Part shown: piece after piece, positions 47,211 through 56,240 of the stretch
Layout: each line of letters opens with the position of its first letter
Numbering within the stretch: position 1 is the stretch's first letter
The notes under the pieces: model-generated
Seen by the model: only the letters and a program-made list of their open reading frames with translations
The model's database searches: none
What the model was told of the DNA's origin: nothing
Assembly (NCBI GenBank): GCA_015039465.1
Contig: MU130361.1
Location: 1-64,000 of the forward strand
Length of the DNA: 64,000 nucleotides
Reading direction: 5' to 3'
DNA from: Phlegmacium glaucopus
Taxonomy: Eukaryota > Basidiomycota > Agaricomycetes > Agaricales > Cortinariaceae
Program-made: the position numbers and the translations under genes

Positions 47211-47754
47211 TGCTGATCATCTAGTGAGCATGTCGCTTCCCGGGCGCTCAGCGCGCGATGGATTTTGCATTGCCTAAAATGATATCTTTAGCAAGGAGTC
47301 GAAAATATTTAACCTAAACTTTTCTTTTTGTCTTTGTCAAAATCTCTTTATAAAATATATAAATTTGCTTTATATTAAACATAACCTTTTATTGGTCAGT
47401 TTTCAGGGCAACAAAAGTTAGCCTTTTGTTCTTCATTTTGTCGGCTGCTAAATCTATCCTAAATTCTAAATCTTATTGTAATGTTGGACTTGCGAAAATG
47501 TATTGTTTTGTAGCAATCAAAACTTTATCAAAATTTTCAATTTATGGCATGTTTTGGACCGAACAAAAACAATGGAAAATTTATCATTTGTTACTGATCA
47601 AAATCTGATGTAGATTATCAATTTTGGATGAATTTTATTTAATACAAAATGTTAAATTTTGGCTTCCTTTTGTAAAAAACAAAATATTTTTACAAAAGTT
47701 TGCACATTTGAATCGGATTTTCGATAACTACAAAATAGTCCCACCGCAGCAGTG
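47211..47754 (-). repeat. Right terminal inverted repeat of the CACTA element
   Basis: Inverted partner of 34818-35352. The outermost bases read ...CCCACCGCAGCAGTG. Every substitution I found against the left arm is a CG versus TG/CA difference. Confidence 0.85.
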
Positions 47755-48280
47755 AATGGGGGCCATGCGCATACCAGACATTCATAACAAGAGGTAGATG
47801 AGTGAGGATAGGGGACTGAGTGAGATCCAGGAGCGAGGTATGGCAAGATAGATAGCTGAAGTGAAGACTTGTGGGTCCATAGCCACAACAACGATGACAA
47901 AGCCTTTGACATAATGGGAGATGTGGCTGATGCGTCCATAAACGGGCCGTTCTTGAAATGATGGACCAAAGATACAATCAAACGCGAGCTGATGACCGAT
48001 GCGAATAGTAGATTGATCGCTTTGTTGTATCACTAGCCAAGGGACAAACGGATGGTAGATGTTAAGGAGCATGTCGATAGTGTAAATGATAGACAACATA
48101 GTGGAAGACATTGAGGATATGATGAGTGATGAGGATGTTATCATTGAACGAATGGTTTTGTTGACCAGGAATGCGATTCAGGGCTGCTTCCAAAATAGGT
48201 AAGCAAATTCAAAGTCCGCTTATTTTCATGATGGCAACTTTTAAGCTTTGTTCTCACGCTACCAATCAGTATTGGTGCGC
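47755..48280 (-). mobile_element. Solo-LTR-like insertion, copy 3 (truncated by the CACTA element)
   Basis: Matches the 5' part of the 1.4-kb insertion at 56526 (inverse orientation) up to ATTGGTGCGC at 48280. It is followed by GACAT (48281-48285), the same five bases that flank copy 1. It interrupts the Ty3/gypsy reverse transcriptase. The other half is not found left of the CACTA element, so it was lost. Confidence 0.75.
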
Positions 48281-48693
48281 GACATCGCGTTGAGAGCTCA
48301 ATAGTCTTGAACAAGCCAAAGACTTCTGTCTTTCTTTTTGATAAAGAAAACTGGAGATGCCATTGGAGATTTGGAAGGTTGGATGTGTCCGGAGTTTAAA
48401 TTCTCCTGGAGGAACACATCGAGTTCCTTTTGTTCTGTTGGAGCTAGAGGATAGACCTTGCAACCTGATGGGTTTTCTCCCAGAATAAGTTCTACTGCGT
48501 GGTCCCAAGGTTTCGGATCAGGTAGGATATCAAAAGATTCTTTGGCGAAAACGCTATCAAACTCTCAGAGATAATCCAGAACTCCTTCTCTCATTTCCAA
48601 TTGTGTGTTGCGCTGGAAAGCTTCCGCAAGATGTTGGGAGATGGTGGAGGCTCGGATATCTGCCTGTGGTGGTAGTAGGCTGGTGGCAAATAT

Positions 48694-49440
48694 TCAGTCA
48701 CCATCCTCAAACTCAGGGTTTGGGCGACTTTCCTCCTCATCATCCTCATCACAATCTTCTACATGAGCCAGAAGTGGGCCAGTCAAACATTTTTCAATTC
48801 GGCGTATTTCCACCTTTTGAATTTTTTGTTCTTCTTCGATTTCATTCCTGCATTCCGAGCAACAACAGGGTGGACAGTGGGACATTTTTACTTCTCTGGT
48901 TGCCCAGTCAATCTCCGGGTTGTGCATCTTAAGCCAGGAATGTCCGAGAATCAAGGTTTGTTTTCCCAGTCCGGTGACCATGAACAAGAATCTCTCGGAA
49001 TGTCCTTTATACCTGAGTATCAGATTGACCACTTCCGTGATCAATCCGGCTTTGTTTGGAGTACCATCAACATTAAATACCAGAATCAGATTTGACAGGG
49101 ACTTTGTTGTGAGCCTGTTAGTTTTGACATAGTCTCTGTCAATAAACCTTCCATTGGCTCCGGAGTCTATTAAGGACAGAAAGGAGTTTCCTTCTCTGGT
49201 GTTGGTAGTTTCAATGCTGACTTTGAGTTCCAGTGATTTAGAGTCAGCATTGAGGGAGCCAATAGTGAACTTTTTTGGGAGGGTTCTTTCCCATTGGGGT
49301 TGGAACACTCGGATTTTTTTCAGAATTTCTGATGTTTGTACAACTTGAATGTTTTCAACCGTCTCATCTATTTCATCAATGCTATCTACATGTAAAACAG
49401 AGAACCGGTTGGTCGTTGACAGCGAGGGCGTGCAGTTCAC
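48694..49440 (-). pseudogene. Retroviral-type aspartic protease region of Ty3/gypsy
   Basis: ORF of 248 residues within the fragment. The active-site motif is SLIDSGANGRFIDRDYV and the flap-to-C-terminal part has LILGHSWLKMHNPEIDWATR, standard for gypsy proteases. A Cys-rich patch (CPPCCCSECRNEIEEE) and an acidic tail lead towards RT. The ORF is open, but upstream gag and downstream RT are interrupted, so it is a remnant. Confidence 0.8.
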
Positions 49441-49947
49441 TCACTGTTTTGGCAAAAATCCTTTAAATCTTCAGTCTGACTTTCAAGTTCAGTGTTCTCT
49501 GAAGGTTCCGTTGGTTCCAGATCGGGTACCTTGTCGTATTTGGCTAGCCGGAACTCCAAGAGGGTATGGAGTTCATCTATGGACATTGTTCGGACGTCAA
49601 AACATTTTTCACAATGTCTCCCAATGTGTCTGATGCCTCCGCATCAGAAGCATGACAGCGGTACAGAACCTGCTTTTCGGGCCACATCAATGTCCATAGG
49701 TACAGGGTTTCCCGGAGTTGGCACGAGGTGTGCATTCCTCTGTGGCAGAATTGACAGATTGAATCGGAGTGTGGTGGTACCAGTTGGTCAAGAAGTGGTC
49801 ACTGCTGGACTTTTATAAGCTGACTGGAAGGCCTCGTTAGTACTTGGTTTTCGTCTATTGTCCGTGCCATTCTGTACCATCCCGTCGGATCTGTATTGGA
49901 TGGTCTTCCAGAAGCCATTGTAGCAATGGAGTTCTGAATCTGGGCAT

Positions 49948-50244
49948 TCAGAGGCCTCTTCGGAATTTTACTACAATAGTTTTCGGATCAGTGTATCCTG
50001 AATCTGTGATTGGGTCTTGGAATTTGTCCACATATTCTTCCAAAGACTGGGTTTTCTGGAAATATCCAGTTGACTCTAGTTGGTTGATGGCAACTGAGTC
50101 TGCATTTGTGGGACAGAACTCCTTTTTGAAGTTGTCTTGGAAATCGGACCAATCCAGGAACTGGGTTGACTCAGGGTTTTCCGTTTCCCATCGGAAAACC
50201 CTAGCTGCCCACTTTGATCCTCTTCCAGATTTCATGTAGGACAT
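49948..50244 (-). pseudogene. Gag remnant of Ty3/gypsy
   Basis: Matches the Retrotrans_gag pattern: ALSYMK-like start (MSYMKSGRGSKWAARVFRWE), FLDWSDFQDNFKKEFCPTNA and SLEEYVDKFQDPITDSGYTD. The frame extends upstream through PALFQQILREETKIIWAMSY until a TGA at 50347-50349. A capsid-like role in the intact element is inferred from family knowledge. Confidence 0.75.
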
Positions 50245-50450
50245 GGCCCAGATAATTTTTGTTTCCTCTCTGAGAATTTGTTGGAACAGAGCCGGATGTA
50301 TGTTTGGCAGGAGTGAAGGAATGCTGTTCCTTTGGATCGTTCTCTGTCAAACTGTAAGGAACGGTAACCGTTCAGCAGGGTATTTCACCAGTGAATCCTG
50401 TTTTAGAAACAAGTCACGTGTGACTTGTCCCGTTCTGGAAAAGTAATGCA

Positions 50451-52661
50451 CAGGCATCAAGAGTACGGCCAGGACCGGGCGTGCGCAAGGAAAGTGAAAA
50501 ATGAACATACCTAAAAAAGTGCTAGGACGCTCTTAAATTTAATTAAAGCAGCATAAAATTTCTTTCCTTTCTACATATAAAAGCAGCTCGTATTTACTGT
50601 AGAAAGACAGTGGAAAATCACCCCTCAATAGCTAGCTTCAGAATCTTTCTCATTCTCAAAAGGGGACCTTCAAAAATCCTCTGGTCGGAGTCGGAGTGGA
50701 ACTACGGGGTTCCGGGGTAAAGCAGTGACGGAAGCAGAGTTGGACGGAAGGTCGGAGGTCGTCAGAAAGGCAGGGTGTATGATTCTAAGGTTGAGGTTTG
50801 GGTTAACTTGAAAGTCAGGTGTCCCCTAACAGGTACTTAAAATTTGACCCCCAGGTTTATTTTTTTTATTTCTTGAACCCCCTTCAAACCCCCTTGCCCT
50901 GGTACTTTTTTCCAACCTGTGGATTACATCAATTTACATGTCAGACAAAGAAACAAAGTAATGAATCCAAGTTATCAAGGCACAGCCCACTCTGTCAGAG
51001 TTGCACCAGAGACAACCATAATAATGTATAATACTTCTACAATGCTGATATATGGATTATGCATTTCACCCATGCTTCCTTACCCATCCCTTCCTTATCT
51101 ATAATTATCCATTCTCCACACTATTATCTATTGAACCTTCCATTATCCATCCCTTATTAATTATCTATGTCATTGACTGTCAATTGAATATGCTATATTA
51201 CATAACCTACTTCAGGGAAAATATTATGACTTTTTTGCATTGTGGCTCACTTCAGAGGTCATTTTATTGAGGGTTGGTCTGGTTAGGGTTTGGTTAGGTT
51301 TGGTTAGGGTTCTGTTAAGGTTCTGTTAAGGTAGGGAGGGATAAGGATAATTCATAGATAAAGTGAGGGATGGATAAGGGGGTTATGGATAATTCATTGA
51401 TAAAGTGTGGAGAGTGAATAATTATAGATAGGGAAGGTTTGGGTAAGGAAGCATGGGTGAGATGTATCTATATGTCAGAAAAGCCTGAAATGCCTTATAA
51501 GGGTTAAAAGGCCAAAAAGGAAAACACGGCTTGGAAGGCCTTGCAATCGGAGAAGGTATTTTGCAAGGCACTACTCCACATCATCCAAAATTCTCAAAAA
51601 AATTCTCAATATATTCTACAACAATTCCTTTATTATCCCTCAAACTTTGAGCTCTCCCGGAGGCCACGTTGTCGTTGACTGTGGGACAATCTTTTCGGTT
51701 TTAATCATAATGATGACATAATAATTACAAGACGTCTTGTAAGGTAGACCAATGATGACCAGTGATGTACTAGCGGTGGGATCAGACCGCAAGTAGTAAC
51801 GTAGTTCAGAGGGGTTAATGTAGTTTTCCTCAATAGAATTTAAAGAGAAGTTTGCGGTATTGAAATACGCAAGAAGAATTAGGTTGCAAATATAGCGAAG
51901 TTCACGAACAAGAATGCAGTGCGCGAAGTAGCTTAAAGAATGAGACTATTGACTTAGAACGTTGCTGCAAAGTTTATGGGATCAAAACTCTGGCCGTCTC
52001 TTGTTCCCCTGGCCTCCTACTTGCTACAGGTACTTAATACAAGAGTAATAAACTAACCAGGTGCGGATATGTGAAACAGTAATGTAAAATTTGAGCTAAT
52101 GTGAAGTCACATGGGTCCAGTAGTTTGGTAACGAAGGGATAGGAGATAAAGTAAAAATAAAGGTGATGAGTAAGGAGGTCAGTTGAATGACCTCCTGTTT
52201 TGAAAGAATGGTAAAAATATATATATGGAAAGATGAAAGAAAGTACATGCAAAACAACACAGACCATGATAATACCAATGAAAAGGATGCTCGGAGAGGT
52301 AAGGAATGCGTATGCGAAACCGTGAAAGACCGCGAGATTAGAGAGTGGCTGTGCAAAGGTGTGGTTGCGAAGGAATCAAATGGTTAAGTCCAATATTGAC
52401 TGAGGGAACTGAAGATATGTCGAAATATGAAGTGCGAAGAGGAATTAGGGTGCTTTGGATAGTCATGAAGGTCGTAGAAGTGATGTGCGAAGGTTATGCA
52501 AGTACTATATCATGTTATGTGAGGTGTGAAGGATATGTGAGAACCACGAGTGAGAGTGCAAATGAGGTTGGTACCCGCAAGGCATCCGCGTATACTGCAA
52601 AGTTGTTAAATTGCAAAAATAACCAGTTTACGAACCTAGAGGTTATATGGATCCTATCACT
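50451..52661. other. Repeat-derived intergenic region
   Basis: No gene is supported. It contains CGGAG/GTCGG-rich sequence (50690-50760), a fold-back MITE (51045-51477), one arm of a possible DNA-transposon terminal repeat (51473-51502) and AT-rich DNA up to the second DIRS-like element. Short ORFs at 52187-52683 lack family features. Confidence 0.5.
51045..51477. mobile_element. Fold-back MITE with ~90-bp inverted arms
   Basis: Left arm (51045-51138) and right arm (51390-51477) pair as imperfect inverted repeats through CACCCATGCTTCCTTACCC, TATCTATAATTAT and CTCCACACT. The loop holds degenerate telomere-like GGTTAGGG words at 51275-51312. No coding capacity. Confidence 0.65.
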
Positions 52662-52764
52662 GGGCGTGGGAGACACGAGTTGAGTAGCAGGTCAGAACCG
52701 GTTTGGCGGCTCTTAGGCCAGCCAAATGGTCTAAGTCTTTTTATATCTCTAACTAGATACAGCT
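52662..52764 (-). repeat. B2 repeat of the second DIRS-like element
   Basis: 103-bp copy of B1 at 53150-53252, starting GGGCGTGGGAGACAC and ending ACAGCT; a few substitutions. Confidence 0.85.
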
Positions 52765-52810
52765 GGTACTAGCAAAGATACATAAAGAAGAAGGAAGTGG
52801 GTGGGTGGGT

Positions 52811-53132
52811 GTCAAATAAACTAGGCTCTGGTACTACAATCAGTCCCTGTGAGAAACTGTGAGTGAAGAGAAACTACGAGTGAGTATGAAACCTGGGAAT
52901 CATACCTGGGAGAGACAGTGAGCGAAGGGATGAATGGAAGTCTGTGCAGACTTGTCTTTTGTACCCTTTTCGCTGTGTCTCTCCTTGGGACATCAGTGAT
53001 AGACATTTTGTCTGTGTTTCAGTTTCATGTCAACGTCACTGTTTTAGGTACACGTGACATGGCGTGTGTGTACCAGAGGCCCGTGTGAGTCGTTCATTGG
53101 ACTTGCGTAAAGATTTCAAAATTATCTTTAAA
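52811..53132 (-). repeat. A2 repeat of the second DIRS-like element
   Basis: 322-bp copy of A1 (58987-59308), from GTCAAATAAACTAGG to ATTATCTTTAAA on the plus strand, with scattered mostly C/T and G/A substitutions. Confidence 0.85.
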
Positions 53133-53149
53133 GTCAACCAATGATGACC

Positions 53150-53252
53150 GGGCGTGGGAGACACAAGTTGAGTAGCAGGTCAGAACCGGTTTGGCGGCTC
53201 TAAGGCCAGCCAAACAGTCTAAGTCTTTTTATATCTCTAACTAGGTACAGCT
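53150..53252 (-). repeat. B1 repeat of the second DIRS-like element
   Basis: Internal copy of the 103-bp B repeat, downstream of the recombinase ORF on the minus strand and 17 nt from A2. Confidence 0.85.
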
Positions 53253-53421
53253 ACAATAAGATTTTTTTTTTTTTTTTAAAGGATGAGAGGATCGATGAGA
53301 GGAGAGGTAGAGATAAAGGGAAAGTATTATAATGATTAAAGGGTGGAAGGGAAAGGAGACTGCTACAAATACAATGAAGGGGAAAAGATAAAGGAAAGAA
53401 AGAAAAGGGTGGGAAGAGTAA

Positions 53422-54411
53422 TTAAGGAGGGTGCTTAGCGTAGAGGAGGGCCTGAACGAGCACAGGGTTTTTTTGAATGTAGATGAGAAAGGCGTCAGAG
53501 GACCATCGACCCATCGGTTGAATGATGGAGGGTGGGACACTGTTTTCTGTGAGTGAGGTGGCGCCTCCGGCTCTCATGGAATGGCCACCGATGTTTTTGT
53601 CAAAGAAAAGATGGAGGCGGCTCATAAAGAAGCGGCGGTTGGGAACGTCACCATGTGATGTGAGCCATAACGGGGATGCGAGGGGAAACAGTTGATCTCT
53701 GCTGGTGACGTATAGGAGGAAGAATGTCAGCGGGTCGATGTGGGAAAACTGATTCTTTGTGACAATGATCCGGTTGCCTTTGAAAAAGTGGTCGGCTTTG
53801 TGTGAGGGTAGTTGAAATTCATATTGGTCATGGGAAATGATGAGTGACGAGCGCTTGGAGATTTTATGCCAGTTTCGTAAGTCTTTGTCATCCAGGAAAG
53901 TCAGTTCTCCTAAGCGTAGGAGGGCAAAAAATCCAGTGAGCAACAGAGCTGCAAAAAGGAGGTTGTCATGAGTCGAGGAGGGTTGGAGCGAGTTGATGAC
54001 TAATTGTAAGTCCGTGATGGTTAGTGCGCGTTTTCTTTTGGTGGCAACGCCCTTCAATCGCATACACCCCTTGAGGGTTTGTTCAACTAAAGGGGATCGC
54101 CGTGCTTGACGGACTTTTGGAAAGAAAGGTTCTAGTTGTTGAGCAATTCTGGAAAGGTAGGAAGCAACAGATTTAGGGTTGATGTGGTGGGACATGTAGA
54201 CAGTGAAGAAGGACAGGGTTTTGGGTGATGGATCTATGGGCATATCGTGGATCCGGACAAATGTTAAATAAGAGTTCAATGCAGAGTTGTATGATTTTAG
54301 AGTGGTCATGTCTATTGCTTGACCAATGGCAATGGCTCGTTCTCGGAGGAGCCGGTCTCTAGACCAGGCCACATGCTGGGGCTGTCTAGATGGGATGGTG
54401 GAAGAGATCAT
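53422..54411 (-). CDS. Tyrosine recombinase of the second DIRS-like element
   Basis: Intact ORF of 329 residues. Catalytic signature: ALLRLGELTFLDD with the first Arg, NIGGHSMRAGGATSL with H-x-x-R, and the Tyr nucleophile in AFLIYIQKNP. The N-terminal SAM-like region includes TTLKSYNSALNSYLTFVRIH. Its ATG overlaps the stop of the RNase H frame as ATGA (54411-54408), pointing to coupled termination-reinitiation. It is the only unbroken ORF of this element and could in principle still act in trans. Confidence 0.88.
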   Translation of the reverse strand: MISSTIPSRQPQHVAWSRDRLLRERAIAIGQAIDMTTLKSYNSALNSYLTFVRIHDMPIDPSPKTLSFFTVYMSHHINPKSVASYLSRIAQQLEPFFPKVRQARRSPLVEQTLKGCMRLKGVATKRKRALTITDLQLVINSLQPSSTHDNLLFAALLLTGFFALLRLGELTFLDDKDLRNWHKISKRSSLIISHDQYEFQLPSHKADHFFKGNRIIVTKNQFSHIDPLTFFLLYVTSRDQLFPLASPLWLTSHGDVPNRRFFMSRLHLFFDKNIGGHSMRAGGATSLTENSVPPSIIQPMGRWSSDAFLIYIQKNPVLVQALLYAKHPP

Positions 54412-56240
54412 ACTGCTGACCCCACCAGGCCAGGGGGATGGAAAGTGAAGAACCTAAGAGCCAGTTCATGGTAGAGAGCTACTGAGAATTTGACTCGTGA
54501 CAATGCGTCAGTGACGACATTCTCGGTGCCTGGGATGTGGAGGACACGGAGGCTGTAGTCATTGCGGAGGATGACGTCCACTGCATCCTTAAGCAGTTGG
54601 TTATATGGAGGAAGGGACCAATATGATCGAAAGATGTCGACAGTGTTGGAATTATCGGTGTAAATAATGATGCGTGAACCACGCGGTGCTTTCTTCTGGA
54701 CATCAGTCAGAGCTGAGAGTACGCAAAGGCTTTCAAAATAAAAAATGAATTTGGTAGGGACATTGACCGGAGTAGGGGCATAGAACCCCGTTTTGTCAGC
54801 TGGATACCAAAATCCAAGACCTTCTGGACATGCATCACAGAAAATGGTGTAGTCAGCAATGCTCAGGTCCCAATGGATTGATTTCAGGAGATGTACGCCT
54901 TCAGACACTTCGAGGTGGTGGATAGCCCACCTGGAGTCATCGCGAATGGCGTTGTTAACATAGATCCTCTGGTCTCTATTGCGCTTCCCCCCAATCTTCG
55001 TGTAGACATTATTAAGTGCAGGTCGAAGATGGGGGTATACATTGAGCGCCCAATTAAACCATCCTGCCAGACGCTCCCAAGTTTGAATGATCCTGAGCAC
55101 GACTTGGCCGGTTTTGACGCCCAGAATGAGAGTTCTTTGATGAGGTGGTCTTTGGATGGAAATGGAAGGGAGAGAGTCATTGCGTTTGGGTCGACATCAA
55201 TACCTATGATGGTCAGGGGGCATCCTGAAACCTGTTTGTGACATTTGTGTGGAATGCCTAGCTCGTCCCAAAGGTCGAGTAATTGTTTTTGATGAGCCGG
55301 TAAGTAGCACTGGTAGGGTTCATATAGGAGGGTGTTGCCGTCGAGGTCGCACCCAGACGAATCGTCGACGTAGTTAGCTAAATAGTCAAACAATTTCTCA
55401 TACTTAGCAATCCAAGCGATGAGACTGTTGAATGATATGAAAATGCCTGGGGAGGCGCTGCTGCCAAACGCTAAGTTTCGGTCCACATAGTGAAGTCCAT
55501 TGACGGTGTTGATTTGTTTGATTTGCCATGCGGGATGGACTGGTAGTAGGTGGTATGCCTTGGAAATGTCTGATTTCCACATTGTTATGGGTACATTACC
55601 TATTGAGCGCCTAACGTCGAGAATCTCGCTGAGATGTTGAAGGTTGTCCAAGGGGAAACCAGTAACGAGCGTATGATCTATCATGTTGTTGAGAGAGAAT
55701 TGTCCTGCGCTGTGGTCAGTGACGAGTCGTAGGTTGGTTGAGTTTGGCTTGTTGATGGCGTAGACCGGCATGGAGTACATGCCAGGAAGGAGGTCGGTTC
55801 CAAATGGTTGTGAGAATCAACCTTTTTTGACTTCCATTTCACATTGTGTTTGGATAAAGGATGCTTGTATAGGGTCAGACGGAGGTGGTTGTGACTCGTC
55901 ATGAGTGTAAGGAAGGTCATCGCGGAGCGTGTCGGCCCAAGGCCAGAAGCCTTCACGAAGCCCAAGGCATACTGAGTGGACAAAAGGTTGATTAGGATGA
56001 TTGGCAAGTAAGCATTCGAATACATTGACATTGATGGGCATAACGATCTGAAATAAATCAGGATGGTCAGCAAGAGTTTTACGGACTATCGGATTTAGAG
56101 TCTCTGAAAGCGGAGGGCAAGGCAGAGGACGTGCATACATGGACCACTCTGCAGTGGTAGGTGACAGACTAGAAGAGTTCTGCCAGAGATTGTGTCGTAA
56201 ATACTTTGGTTGGAGTCCATATACTTCATTGGCTCCCTCC
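54408..56240 (-). pseudogene. RT-RNase H of the second DIRS-like element
   Basis: RT: VNVFECLLANHPNQPFVHSV, RLVTDHSAGQFSLN, WKSDISKAYHLLPVHP and the YVDD box in LANYVDDSSG. RNase H: FCDACPEGLGFW, Glu in YFESLCVLSAL, IIIYTDNSNTVDIF and LHIPGTENVVTDALSRV. The frame is broken by TGA at 55817-55819, where relatives have Arg (KG-R-FS), and by a frameshift near 55100 between RT and RNase H. Catalytic acidic residues are otherwise present. Confidence 0.85.

Larger units (their letters stand above)
34818..47754. mobile_element. CACTA-type (EnSpm/Tnp2) DNA transposon, decayed, 12.9 kb
   Basis: Bounded by long terminal inverted repeats beginning CACTGCTGCGGTGGG at both ends. Inside are an unknown minus-strand ORF (35771-37850), a large solo-LTR-like insertion with an assembly gap (38039-41086), a WD40-like gene fragment (41093-42184) and a Tnp2-type transposase (43478-47073). 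CACTA-like ends plus Tnp2 identify the superfamily. The expected 3-bp target duplication is not seen (TCT on the left, AAT on the right), so one end may have been rearranged after insertion. The right end abuts a truncated LTR-like sequence. Confidence 0.82.
48281..50450 (-). mobile_element. Ty3/gypsy retrotransposon fragment
   Basis: Minus-strand order is gag (50450-49500 region), zinc knuckle (49655-49605), aspartic protease (49440-48694) and the start of reverse transcriptase (48500-48286). The RT start shows GCKVYPLAPTEQKELDVFLQ, then ASPVFFIKKKDRSLWLVQDY and *ALNAM, a family signature, before it is cut by LTR-like copy 3. Stops at 50347-50349, 49644-49646 and 48298-48300 break gag-pol. 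No LTR was identified with confidence. Confidence 0.8.

Noticed and set aside
34964..47608. Identical 60-codon ORF in both CACTA inverted-repeat arms
   Set aside because: Its duplication is explained by the inverted repeat itself; composition is AT-driven and there is no domain.
52187..52683. ORFs of 66 and 112 codons left of the second DIRS-like element
   Set aside because: No recognisable motif; the second crosses into the B2 repeat, so it is not a separate gene.
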